NCBI GenBank assembly: GCA_964582225.1
Contig: CAZORA010000010.1
Location: forward strand, 1 to 64,000
Direction of reading: 5' to 3'
Length of the DNA: 64,000 nt
From: Dokdonella_A sp964582225
GTDB lineage: Bacteria; Pseudomonadota; Gammaproteobacteria; Xanthomonadales; Rhodanobacteraceae
The notes beneath the pieces were generated by a model. The model ran no database searches, had not been told where the DNA came from, and was given only the letters and a program-made list of their open reading frames with translations. A program made the position numbers and the translations under genes. Below are positions 1 to 8,044 of the stretch, in pieces. Position 1 is the stretch's first letter; every line of letters starts with the position of its first letter.

Positions 1-3000
1 CGGCCGGCAGCACCGCCGGCGTCCCCAGCGGAATCGTCACGTTGCCGGCGCTATCTGTCGCAGGCACGACGCCGAGCGCACTGTAGACCTCGGTGCCGGG
101 AAGGCCGCCGGCATCGGTGTAGAAGTACACGTTTGCGCTCGGCATCGGGCCGCCGCTACCGTTCCAGTAGGCGCCACCCGCGTAGACCTCCTCGATGGTC
201 CACGCACCGTCCGCTGCCGGCACCTCGAAGTCGTCGGCCAGCTGGTTGTTGTAGGCCGCATCGGCCGCCACGACGAAGTCCTGCGAGGTGTTGGCGTTCG
301 GACCGGCGTTATCGGTCTGATCGTAGAGCACGGCGAACGGCTGATTGCCCGGAACGTGCTGGGTGCCCGCGCCAGCGGGGCCACTGCGGGTTGGCGCAGC
401 GTGCATGCCGGCGAGGCCCGGCGTCGGCGTCGGGATGGACTCGACCGCGCGGATCGGCACCAGCGCCGGTTCCTCGGTGATCGACCAGTTCAAATCGCTG
501 CCGCCGGTGTTGCCGATCGAGAGCGTCTGCGTGTCGCTGTCGCCTGCGTTCACCGACGAACTCAGGCTGCTCGGAGAAACGTCGATCTCCGGATCGCCGC
601 CACCGCCGCCACCGACGAAGATCGTGTAGTCCTCGGCCTGACCCCAGCCGTCCGTGTTGCAGGGGTCCGCGGCGGTGCTGTACTTCTTGATCACGCGCAT
701 GCGGGTCGCGCCGGGCAGGGCCGTGGGCGGCACCGCGATATTGGCGGTGACTTCCTTGCTGTCGGTTCCGGTCGAGTTGTTCAGCGTGCCGATGGTGTAG
801 CCCTCGGTCGCGTCGTTGGCGAACGTGCCGTCGTGGTTCCAGTCGATATAGGCCTTGACCGGGGTCGAGTAGTTGCCCGCGGTGTTGCCCTTGACCGTCA
901 TCGAGTAGGTCGAGCCGGCGTCGACGTGACCGATGATCGCGGTGAAGTCCTCGAGCGCCGGACTGCCGTTGACGGTGGCCGAGCTCGTGTTGTCGATGTC
1001 GGCAAAGACGACCTTGGTGATCGGCTCCACTGCGTTGGGGAAGTTCACGCTGCAGTAGGGCAGCGGGAACGGCGGATTGCCGGTGGTGAAGCTGAAGGTG
1101 CTTGACCAGCTGCCGCTGCCGCAGGTGTTTTGAGCCTGCACGCGCCAGTAGTAGGTCGTGGTCGCGCTCAGCATGGGCGCCGTCCAGCCGGTGCCGCTGA
1201 TGCCGCTTTGCGAGGCGACGATGTTGCTGAAGCCGGCGTCGGTCGCAACCTGGATGGTGTAGCTGGTGGCCTGCGCCGGCGCGCTCCAGGTGAAGCTCGG
1301 CGTGACCGACACGTCGGTGGCGCCGTTCGCGGGGGTAGTGAGGCCGGCCGCGACCGGGGCGGCGCTGAACAGGTTCAGACCGACGTTGACGCTTTGCGGG
1401 TCGGCGCCTGTGGCCGCTGCGCCGATGCTCAGCGTGTAGCTGCCGGCCGCCGCGGCGCCGGTACCGCCGATGGTGAGCACGCTGCTGCCCGGCGGAGTCA
1501 CCGGATTCACCGAGAAGTTGGCGCTGGTACCACTTGGATTGCCGCTGACCGAGAGAGTGGCCGGGTTGGTGAAGCCGAGCAGGGAGCCGATGGTGAGGTT
1601 GTAGACGGCGTTGTTCGGCGCACAGACGTCGAGGCTGGTCGGCGCTGCGGCCAGGGTGATGCCCGGGTCCTGTGCGCAGTTGTAGCAGACGATCGCGAAG
1701 TCCTGATCGGTGCCGTCGCCGCTGTTCGGTACGCCGTCGCCGCCGATGTTGGCCGCCGTGACGGTGATCTGAATGCCGCCGCTGGTGCCGCTCGGCAGGA
1801 ACACTGCTTCATAGTTGTTCTTGCTGTCCGCCGCGCCGCCAGTGGTGCTCCACTGGCCGCTGAAGACGTTGCCGAAGTAGGTGTTGCTGCCTACCGCCGC
1901 CTTCAGGTCGAGGTTGTTGACCTGCGGGCTGGTGCCGATCGGGCCGGCGGCATCCGTGTAGGTCATCACGATCCGCACCGGCTTGCTCGGGTCGGCGACC
2001 GCGCCGTTCCAGGTCCAGGTCTCGCCGGTGTTGTCGAGAACGACGCTCTGATTGAGCACGAAGCGTGGCGTGCTGTCGAACGCGAGCTCCAGGTTCGGCA
2101 TGCCGTAGCCCTGGCTGTTGGTGGGAAGGTTGCCGCTGGCGCCGACGCCGGTCAGGTAGGTCGGGTGGGCGACCATATAGGCCTTCATCAGCGCCGGGCT
2201 GGGCGAACTCACGCTGTATGTGTGCTGCAGCCAGTAGTAGTACAGCGAGGCCACACCCGAGACCGCCGGCGCTGAATGGCTGGTACCCGACGAGGCAGCG
2301 AAGACGGTCTGGCCGGTTGGGCGATATTTGTCGCAGACGCTTGCGCCGGTATAGCCGGCGGCGGTGCTGGCCGTGGCGTTGATGTGCGTGCCCGGAGCAA
2401 TCACTTCCGGCTTCACGCGGCTGCCGGGGGCGGGACCGCGACTGGAGAAGCTGATGATGTCCATCGCGTTGTCGGCGCCCGTGGGGCCGACGCCGCAACC
2501 GTCGTTCCAAGAGCCGCTTTCGTCGCTTGGGCGCTGGTTCTCGGAGGCGCCGACCGTGATCATGTTCTTGCCGTTGCCCGGCGAACCGATCGTTCCAGCA
2601 CCCGATCCGCTGTTGCCGGCGGAGAAGACATAAATCATCTCCTGGTTGCCGGGCTTGCTCAGGTTGGCGTCGCGCACGCCGACGTCAAAGGCCTGCGAAG
2701 AGTCGTCATAGGTGCTGGCGCAGCCGCTGCAGCCCCAGGAGTTCGAGCTGATCAGCGCGCCCTTTTCTTCCTCGCTCTTGATCAGGCCGGTGTCGGTGCC
2801 GCCGCAACTGCTGGCGTCCCAGGAACCGCCGTTGTTGAAGATCTTGGTGTTGCCCACGCGCCCATACGGGTTCATGCCCTGGCCGCGCAGGTAGCCGTTG
2901 GCATCCTTGAACGGGAAGGTGTCCCGATCGTCGAAGCCGCCGACGATATTGGTGTTGAGGTGACCGTGGCCGTCGAGGCCGTTGGCCGTGGCATCGTTGG

Positions 3001-4099
3001 TGCACTTGTTGACGAAGTCGATGCGCGAAGTGGTCCCGTCGCCGAGTTTGGTCAGGGTCTGGTCGCCCGCGCCGGCCGTGGTCGTGCCGTTGCCGACGCC
3101 GTCGTCGGAGACGCTGACGACCACGTAGTCCGCCGGATTCTGGCTGAAGCCCAGGCCGTCGAGCCAGGCGCGATAGCCGGGACCGGTAGGACCCGACTGC
3201 GAGCCGTTCAGGTGGCCGGCAATGATCTGGCTCTGCACCTCGTCCATCTTCTCGCGTGGCAGGCGCTCGCCAACCCAGACCACGTCGGGTAGCTGGGCGA
3301 TCGTCAGCAGGTCGTCGGCGCGTACGTGAATGGTCGCGTTCTCGAAGGCGAGGATCGAGGTCCAATCGGAGGTGACTTCGCTTGCCAGATTGGCGATCAG
3401 CTCGCGCGAGGCGCGGTTGCCGTCATGGCGATACATCTGCACCACGGTCGGCACCAGCTCGTCGGGGTTGCTGCCGTGGAGAATGCGCTCTTCGATGCTC
3501 GGGCCGAGCTTGTTGCCCGGCTGCAGCGCGCCCGCGAACTGGACGAAATTGCCGTCCTGCGCTAGCGCGGAAAGCTGGCTGCGGGTGCTGGCGTCGGCCC
3601 AGACGATATAGGCGTTGTTGGCGACGTACTGCACCAGGCTCGCGCCAGTCGCCTGAATCGCGTCCAGCCATTCCTGCTTGATCGGGCCGACGAACTGCAC
3701 CAGATGCAGACTGTTGCCCGCCGCCGGGTTGGCGGTCAGCTCGCGCGGCAGGTTGTTGGCGCCAGTCAGCGTGTTGATCGGGTGACGGTCGAACTCGATC
3801 GTGTCGAGATCGCCGTCGATGCGAACCGCATTGCGCATGCCGCTCGGCATGCGGTCGAGCGCCGCGTCGGTGACCTTGTAGAGCGCGAAGGCACCATAGT
3901 CATGCCAGAGCGTAACACCCGGCATGGCCGGATCGAGCAGGCCGCTGGGCGCGATGATCTTTTGGAATGAAGCCGCTTTCGTGGTGGCAATGCGATCCGG
4001 CAGGTTGCCGGAGCTTGCCGAAAGCGGCAGCGGTGAGGCGAGAAAGGGCGTGACGCACAGCAGGAAGCCGAGCGCGCTCGGTATCGGGCGGAGCCGCAT
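1..4099 (-). CDS. Secreted multidomain S8 (subtilisin-family) serine protease, 3' end outside the window
   Basis: An open frame runs without a stop from an ATG at 4099 to the left edge, giving about 1366 codons. It begins with a typical signal peptide (about residues 1-28). The subtilase triad is visible: Asp332 in SVSDDGVG, His378 in DGHGHLNTNIVGG and Ser607 in SGTSHSAPAVSG. The oxyanion-type Asn lies in the FSAGNSGSG stretch. After the peptidase come, in order, a beta-rich region, an Ig-like segment near 805-900, a fibronectin-III-like domain near 920-1010, a GEVED-type domain near 1020-1160 (AYIDWNHDGTF, EDYTIFVGG), a BACON-like repeat near 1168-1210, and a further beta domain (QLADDFEVP) running off the edge. 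Such proteins are exported and degrade extracellular protein, with the C-terminal domains for binding or secretion. The family is secure; substrate and total length are unknown. The ribosome-binding site before the ATG is weak. Confidence 0.9.
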   Translation of the reverse strand, partial: MRLRPIPSALGFLLCVTPFLASPLPLSASSGNLPDRIATTKAASFQKIIAPSGLLDPAMPGVTLWHDYGAFALYKVTDAALDRMPSGMRNAVRIDGDLDTIEFDRHPINTLTGANNLPRELTANPAAGNSLHLVQFVGPIKQEWLDAIQATGASLVQYVANNAYIVWADASTRSQLSALAQDGNFVQFAGALQPGNKLGPSIEERILHGSNPDELVPTVVQMYRHDGNRASRELIANLASEVTSDWTSILAFENATIHVRADDLLTIAQLPDVVWVGERLPREKMDEVQSQIIAGHLNGSQSGPTGPGYRAWLDGLGFSQNPADYVVVSVSDDGVGNGTTTAGAGDQTLTKLGDGTTSRIDFVNKCTNDATANGLDGHGHLNTNIVGGFDDRDTFPFKDANGYLRGQGMNPYGRVGNTKIFNNGGSWDASSCGGTDTGLIKSEEEKGALISSNSWGCSGCASTYDDSSQAFDVGVRDANLSKPGNQEMIYVFSAGNSGSGAGTIGSPGNGKNMITVGASENQRPSDESGSWNDGCGVGPTGADNAMDIISFSSRGPAPGSRVKPEVIAPGTHINATASTAAGYTGASVCDKYRPTGQTVFAASSGTSHSAPAVSGVASLYYYWLQHTYSVSSPSPALMKAYMVAHPTYLTGVGASGNLPTNSQGYGMPNLELAFDSTPRFVLNQSVVLDNTGETWTWNGAVADPSKPVRIVMTYTDAAGPIGTSPQVNNLDLKAAVGSNTYFGNVFSGQWSTTGGAADSKNNYEAVFLPSGTSGGIQITVTAANIGGDGVPNSGDGTDQDFAIVCYNCAQDPGITLAAAPTSLDVCAPNNAVYNLTIGSLLGFTNPATLSVSGNPSGTSANFSVNPVTPPGSSVLTIGGTGAAAAGSYTLSIGAAATGADPQSVNVGLNLFSAAPVAAGLTTPANGATDVSVTPSFTWSAPAQATSYTIQVATDAGFSNIVASQSGISGTGWTAPMLSATTTYYWRVQAQNTCGSGSWSSTFSFTTGNPPFPLPYCSVNFPNAVEPITKVVFADIDNTSSATVNGSPALEDFTAIIGHVDAGSTYSMTVKGNTAGNYSTPVKAYIDWNHDGTFANDATEGYTIGTLNNSTGTDSKEVTANIAVPPTALPGATRMRVIKKYSTAADPCNTDGWGQAEDYTIFVGGGGGGDPEIDVSPSSLSSSVNAGDSDTQTLSIGNTGGSDLNWSITEEPALVPIRAVESIPTPTPGLAGMHAAPTRSGPAGAGTQHVPGNQPFAVLYDQTDNAGPNANTSQDFVVAADAAYNNQLADDFEVPAADGAWTIEEVYAGGAYWNGSGGPMPSANVYFYTDAGGLPGTEVYSALGVVPATDSAGNVTIPLGTPAVLPA

Positions 4100-4260
4100 G
4101 GTGATTTACCCCAGGAGGAAGATAGGTACTACGCCGCGAAGAATAATCCGTCGTGTGCGGACATGCATGATGCGCTGCAACAACGCGCGTTCGGCAAGGC
4201 TCTCGACCGATGCCCCCGTATTGCGGAACTCCAATTGCCGCCCGGCGACGGGTTGTCTAT
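4100..4260. other. Intergenic region between the protease start and the ispB end
   Basis: About 160 bases separate two minus-strand genes. No open frame or obvious terminator is seen. It should carry the promoter of the protease, but I cannot pick convincing -35/-10 elements. Confidence 0.4.
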
Positions 4261-5268
4261 TCAGCGCGTTCGATCGATCGCGTAGTCGGCGAGAAGCGCC
4301 AGCGCATCGCGTGCGTCTGAGCGCGGCAGCCTGCGCAGTGCAGCCTGAGCACGTGCCGCGTAGCGGTGCGCGCTGGCCCGCGCGGCTTCGAGCGAACCGG
4401 TGGCCTGAATCGCCGCCAGCACCTCGCCGAGCAGTTCGCCGCCGCTGCCCTCGATCGCCCGCCGCAGCATCGACGCTTGCTCCGCACTGCCGCGCGAGAT
4501 GGCAACAATCAGCGGCAGTGTCGGCTTGCCTTCGGCCAGATCCGCGCCCACGTTCTTCCCCAGGGTGCCGGCGTCGGAAGCGTAATCGAGCACGTCGTCG
4601 GCGATCTGAAAGGCGAAGCCGAGCGCCAGGCCGTATTCCGCCAGCGCCTCCTCCTGGTCTGCGGGAAGTCGCCCCAGTACCGCGCCGAGTCGGGTCGCAG
4701 CCGCGAACAGCACGGCGGTCTTGCGCTCGATCACATCCAGATAGGCGTGTTCGCTGGTGTCGGGATTGCCGATATTGAGAAGCTGCAGCACCTCGCCCTC
4801 GGCAATCCGGTTGGTGGTGTCGGCCAGGATCCGCATCACCCGCATGCTGTCGAGCTCCACCATCATCTGGAACGAGCGCGAATAGAGAAAGTCACCAACC
4901 AGCACGCTGGCGGCATTGCCCCACAGCGCGTTGGCCGTCTGGCGCCCGCGCCGCATTGCGGACTCGTCCACCACGTCGTCGTGCAGGAGCGTCGAGGTGT
5001 GAATGAACTCGATCAGGGCGGCCGCCTGCAGGTGCTGATGGCCCGCATAGCCGGCGGCGCGCGCCGCGAGCAGGTGCAGCATGGGGCGCAGCCGCTTGCC
5101 GCCGCTGTTGACGATGTGCTCGGCCACCTGGTTGATGAGCACGACGTCGGAAGCCAGCCGCCGGCGGATGAGCGCGTCGACGGCGGCCATGTCGGCAGCC
5201 GCGAAGGCCTGCACGTCGGCGAAGCTGATGATGGACGGTGGGGCGGCGAGCGGAACGGCCTGGCTCAA
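4261..5268 (-). CDS. ispB: Octaprenyl/polyprenyl diphosphate synthase
   Basis: This is a long-chain trans-polyprenyl synthase that extends farnesyl diphosphate with isopentenyl diphosphate to make the ubiquinone side chain. Both aspartate-rich motifs are present: DDVVD (residues 97-101) and DDVLD (224-228), along with GGKRLRP near 56 and KPTLPLI near 258. I chose the TTG at 5268 because the conserved region (ADMAAVDALI, SDVVLINQ) starts about 25 residues later and the product, 335 residues, matches the family (E. coli IspB is about 320). The only in-frame ATG lies far upstream at 5442 and would add 58 residues of non-homologous arginine-rich sequence overlapping the ssb promoter region. It is divergent from ssb. 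The product's chain length cannot be read from sequence alone. Confidence 0.9.
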   Translation of the reverse strand: MSQAVPLAAPPSIISFADVQAFAAADMAAVDALIRRRLASDVVLINQVAEHIVNSGGKRLRPMLHLLAARAAGYAGHQHLQAAALIEFIHTSTLLHDDVVDESAMRRGRQTANALWGNAASVLVGDFLYSRSFQMMVELDSMRVMRILADTTNRIAEGEVLQLLNIGNPDTSEHAYLDVIERKTAVLFAAATRLGAVLGRLPADQEEALAEYGLALGFAFQIADDVLDYASDAGTLGKNVGADLAEGKPTLPLIVAISRGSAEQASMLRRAIEGSGGELLGEVLAAIQATGSLEAARASAHRYAARAQAALRRLPRSDARDALALLADYAIDRTR

Positions 5269-5442
5269 GAGAATCGCATCCGAAACCTGAAGCCTGCAGT
5301 ATAGCGGCGCAAGCCTTCGCGACCTCGTAAGTTGGCGCTTGGTCACCGCTAAGGTCTTGGGGCGGCTGCGTTGACGTCGATGCGCGAGCGGATTTCCGAC
5401 ACGTCCGATCAGCGTCTGCCGACCTCCCGCCGCGGTCCGCAT

Positions 5443-5473
5443 CCATCGTCGGCGTGCGCGCCGATGGTAGGAT
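5443..5473 (+). promoter_or_regulatory. Imperfect inverted repeat and -10-like element upstream of ssb
   Basis: CCATCGTCGGCG and CGCCGATGG form an inverted repeat (5443-5454 with 5459-5467, two-base bulge), immediately followed by TAGGAT at 5468-5473, about 34 bases before the ssb ATG. It could be an operator or a leader hairpin. No LexA-type CTGT-N8-ACAG box is seen. Confidence 0.3.
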
Positions 5474-5506
5474 GCGCCTTATCGTCGCAGGCAGGATTTC
5501 GCAAAA

Positions 5507-6022
5507 ATGGCACGAGGTGTAAACAAGGTCATCCTGGTCGGCAACCTGGGCGCCGATCCCGAGACGCGCTATACCGGCGGCGGCAGTGCCGTCACCAATC
5601 TGCGGATCGCGACCAGCGAAGCCTGGAAAGACAAACAGACCGGTGAATCGCAGGAGCGCACCGAGTGGCACCGCGTGGTGATGTTCGGCCGGCTGGCCGA
5701 AATCGCCGGCGAATACCTGAAGAAGGGTCGGCAGGTCTACATCGAAGGCTCGCTGCGCACCAGCAAGTACACCGACCGCGAAGGCGTGGAGCGTTACACC
5801 ACCGACATCATCGCCAACGAAATGCAAATGCTTGGCGGCGGCGCGGGGAGCGGCGAAGCGGGTGGCTACGGAGGGGGCTTCGGTGGTGCGCGAGGTGGCG
5901 GTCGCGGCGCTGCGCAGGGTGGCGAGCCGCCGCGCGGGCAGGGCGAGGACCGGGAACCCGGCCCGCCTTCGCGCCAGTCTCCGCCGGTGATGGATGATCT
6001 CGACGATGACGTGCCGTTCTAG
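5507..6022 (+). CDS. ssb: Single-stranded DNA-binding protein SSB
   Basis: SSB coats single-stranded DNA during replication, recombination and repair and recruits partners through its acidic tail. The N-terminal OB fold (residues 1-110) has the usual start ARGVNKVILVGNLG, the segment TEWHRVVMFG, and KGRQVYIEGSL. Residues 111-150 are a glycine-rich disordered linker, and the last residues, MDDLDDDVPF, are the classic partner-binding tip. The length of 171 residues is normal for the family. The ATG at 5507 gives the exact family N-terminus. It is transcribed away from ispB and followed by a REP-like repeat, so it is probably monocistronic. Confidence 0.97.
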   Translation: MARGVNKVILVGNLGADPETRYTGGGSAVTNLRIATSEAWKDKQTGESQERTEWHRVVMFGRLAEIAGEYLKKGRQVYIEGSLRTSKYTDREGVERYTTDIIANEMQMLGGGAGSGEAGGYGGGFGGARGGGRGAAQGGEPPRGQGEDREPGPPSRQSPPVMDDLDDDVPF

Positions 6023-6051
6023 GAGGTATCTGAACAAATCGACATTTGCTC

Positions 6052-6132
6052 GTCACTCCCGCGAAGGCGGGAGTCCAGTGCCTTTGTTTCCAGGGAATTG
6101 AAGTCGCTGGATGCCCGCCTTCGCGGGCATGA
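6052..6132. repeat. REP/BIME-like pair of inverted palindromes
   Basis: Two similar hairpins face each other. The first is ACTCCCGC-GAAG-GCGGGAGT (6055-6074); the second is ATGCCCGC-CTTC-GCGGGCAT (6111-6130). The flanks match in inverted orientation: GTC before the first and TCCAG after it, CTGGAT before the second. This is the layout of bacterial REP doublets, normally mobilised by a RAYT transposase encoded elsewhere. It lies just after ssb and could also limit read-through. Only one copy is seen in the window. Confidence 0.75.
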
Positions 6133-6276
6133 GGGCTTGTTCAGACCTTCCTTGGCCCGCAGTTTCTACAGACCCCGCGCCGGTGCAGTCGAGTTTCCGG
6201 CAACCACACGCCGCGGCTCGCATAATCGTTTGGCTCGGCCCATTGTTGGCCTTTCGCCCACCAGGATTCGCAGCGC

Positions 6277-7329
6277 ATGACCACCCTGCTCGTCACCGGC
6301 GGTGCCGGCTTCATCGGCAGCAACTTCGTGCTTCAGGCTCTGGCCGACGAGCGTCGGATCATCAATCTGGATGCGCTGACCTATGCCGGCAACCTGGACA
6401 CCCTGGCTGGCGTCGCGGACAGCGACCAGCATGTTTTCGTTCACGGCAGCATCGGCGATGCCGGCTGCGTGCGGCGCCTGCTGACGCAGCACCGGCCGGA
6501 CGCGATCGTCAACTTCGCAGCCGAATCGCACGTCGATCGCTCGATCGATGGGCCGGCGGCCTTCGTTGAAACCAATGTGGTCGGCACTCTGAGCCTTCTC
6601 GAATGCGCGCTCGCCTACTGGCGCGAGCTGGAGCCCGCACGGCAGGCGGCGTTCCGCTTTCTGCACGTGTCGACCGACGAGGTGTACGGCTCGCTCGGCG
6701 CCGACGGACGTTTCACCGAGGAGACGGCCTATGCGCCGAACTCTCCGTATTCCGCTTCCAAGGCGGCGTCCGATCATCTGGTGCGGGCGTTTCACCACAC
6801 CTACGGGCTGCCGGTACTGACCACCAATTGCTCCAACAATTATGGTCCGGCGCAGTTTCCCGAGAAACTCATTCCGTTGGTGATCCAGAAGGCCCTGGCG
6901 GGCGAGCCGCTGCCGGTCTACGGCGATGGCCGCAACGTGCGAGATTGGCTCTACGTCGAGGATCACTGCACGGCGATCCGCCACGTGCTGGAGGGCGGCC
7001 GGGTGGGGCAGGTCTACAACATCGGCGGCGACGCCGAGCGCGAGAACATCCACGTCGTGCGCCGCATCTGCGCCTTGCTCGACGAACGGCGCCCGCTGGC
7101 CAACGGCAGCGCGCGAGAGTCGCTGATCACCTTCGTCAAGGATCGGCCCGGCCACGATCGACGCTACGCCATCGATGCTTCGAAGATTCAACGTGAGCTC
7201 GGCTGGCGGCCCAGCGAGAGCTTCGAGTCGGGTCTCGCGCGCACCGTGGACTGGTATCTGGACCATCAGGCTTGGGTTGGGCGGGTGCTGGACGGCAGCT
7301 ACCGGATGGAGCGCTTGGGCGCAGATTGA
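6277..7329 (+). CDS. rmlB: dTDP-glucose 4,6-dehydratase
   Basis: This is the second enzyme of dTDP-L-rhamnose synthesis, converting dTDP-glucose to dTDP-4-keto-6-deoxyglucose. It is an extended short-chain dehydrogenase with a GGAGFIG NAD-binding motif (residues 8-14), the catalytic T133-D134-E135 triplet, and Y158/K162 in YSASK. Further family stretches are NCSNNYGP and RDWLYVEDHC. The 350-residue length is normal. The other three pathway genes (rmlA, rmlC, rmlD) lie about 49 kb downstream rather than adjacent, which is unusual because these four genes are commonly contiguous. A CATAAT box lies at 6221-6226. Confidence 0.95.
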   Translation: MTTLLVTGGAGFIGSNFVLQALADERRIINLDALTYAGNLDTLAGVADSDQHVFVHGSIGDAGCVRRLLTQHRPDAIVNFAAESHVDRSIDGPAAFVETNVVGTLSLLECALAYWRELEPARQAAFRFLHVSTDEVYGSLGADGRFTEETAYAPNSPYSASKAASDHLVRAFHHTYGLPVLTTNCSNNYGPAQFPEKLIPLVIQKALAGEPLPVYGDGRNVRDWLYVEDHCTAIRHVLEGGRVGQVYNIGGDAERENIHVVRRICALLDERRPLANGSARESLITFVKDRPGHDRRYAIDASKIQRELGWRPSESFESGLARTVDWYLDHQAWVGRVLDGSYRMERLGAD

Positions 7330-7367
7330 GCGTTTCAGGGCGGATTTGTGGTGCGCGCACAACAGTG

Positions 7368-7397
7368 TTGCGGTTTCGACCACAGCTGTAGTAGACT
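7368..7397 (+). promoter_or_regulatory. Candidate sigma-70 promoter for a small RNA, with nearby palindromes
   Basis: TTGCGG (7368-7373) and TAGACT (7392-7397) are spaced 18 bases apart. The palindrome ACAGCTGT (7382-7389) sits against the -10, and a ten-base palindrome GTGCGCGCAC lies at 7351-7360, so the promoter may be regulated. There is no start codon before the terminator at 7481, which argues for a non-coding transcript. Confidence 0.45.
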
Positions 7398-7401
7398 GGC
7401 C

Positions 7402-7515
7402 ACGCCCCGGTGATTTACGCAACACTCCTCTTGGTCACCGTGGCAAGCAGGGCGTATTCAGGCAATCGTCACTCCGATTGAAACCCTCGCAGCCAAAGTG
7501 CGAGGGTTTTTTTTT
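7402..7515 (+). ncRNA. Candidate structured small RNA (three stem-loops ending in a terminator)
   Basis: About 114 nt can fold into three consecutive stem-loops. In SL1, ACGCCC (7402-7407) pairs with GGGCGT (7450-7455) and CGGTGA (7408-7413) with TCACCG (7435-7440), leaving a 21-nt loop containing ACTCCTCTT. In SL2, CAATCG (7463-7468) pairs with CGATTG (7475-7480). SL3 is an 11-bp terminator hairpin followed by nine T. A plausible promoter ends at 7397. The pyrimidine-rich CUCCUCUU loop could pair with Shine-Dalgarno sequences, as C-rich loops do in Xanthomonas sX13. I do not recognise a named family, and the genomic position (rmlB-panD) differs from that of sX13. Confidence 0.6.
7481..7515 (+). 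terminator. Strong rho-independent terminator
   Basis: AAACCCTCGCA (7481-7491) pairs with TGCGAGGGTTT (7499-7509) around a 7-nt loop. A run of nine T begins at 7507. It ends the candidate small RNA and separates rmlB from panD. Confidence 0.9.
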
Positions 7516-7561
7516 GCCTTTCGCCACAAAGCCGGCCGTGCTGCGACTGCACATCATCGGC

Positions 7562-7567
7562 TATAAT
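7562..7567 (+). promoter_or_regulatory. Perfect TATAAT -10 element for panD
   Basis: TATAAT at 7562-7567 lies 49 bases before the panD start and after the terminator at 7515. No good -35 is seen at the expected distance. Confidence 0.6.
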
Positions 7568-7616
7568 TTTCCGCGCCACGTCCGCGCAAGCGCAGTTTCG
7601 ATCGGAGTGTCACCGC

Positions 7617-7997
7617 ATGCACCTCAGTCTGCTCAAGGCGAAGATTCATCGCGCCACGGTCACCCAGGCCGAGCTGGCGTACGAGGGTTCCTGCGCGATC
7701 GACGGGCAGCTGCTCGAGGTGTCCGGCATCCGCGAGTATGAGCAGATTCACATTTACAACGTCAGCAACGGCGAGCGTTTCTCAACCTACGCAATCCGCG
7801 CCGAGGAAGGCTCGGGCACGATCTCGATCAACGGTGCCGCCGCGCACCGGGCACGGCCGGGCGACATCATCATCATCTGCGCCTATGCGAGCTGCAGCGA
7901 GGCCGAAGTCGCCGCGCACAAGCCGCAGCTGGTCTACGTCGACGAGCACAATCAGGTGAAGCGCACCAGCCGATCGATTCCCAAACAGGCCGCCTGA
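7617..7997 (+). CDS. panD: Aspartate 1-decarboxylase (pro-enzyme)
   Basis: PanD makes beta-alanine from L-aspartate for pantothenate and coenzyme A. It is a pyruvoyl enzyme that cleaves itself. The cleavage site Gly24-Ser25 is present in YEGSCAID, and the downstream motifs IYNVSNGERFSTYAI and GDIIIICAYA are intact. The 126-residue length is normal. A GGAGTG ribosome-binding site precedes the ATG. It has its own -10 and lies between a small-RNA candidate and nnr. Its partner genes panB and panC are about 47 kb away. Some bacteria need a maturation factor (PanM/PanZ); none is seen here. Confidence 0.96.
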   Translation: MHLSLLKAKIHRATVTQAELAYEGSCAIDGQLLEVSGIREYEQIHIYNVSNGERFSTYAIRAEEGSGTISINGAAAHRARPGDIIIICAYASCSEAEVAAHKPQLVYVDEHNQVKRTSRSIPKQAA

Positions 7998-8044
7998 AGC
8001 CACCCCACGTGGCTTGCGACGGGCGTCTCGTCGATAATCGCCGC

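Noticed and set aside
356..3292. Three long plus-strand frames opposite the S8 protease
   Set aside because: They have no recognisable motifs, while the minus-strand frame has the full subtilase triad and a signal peptide.
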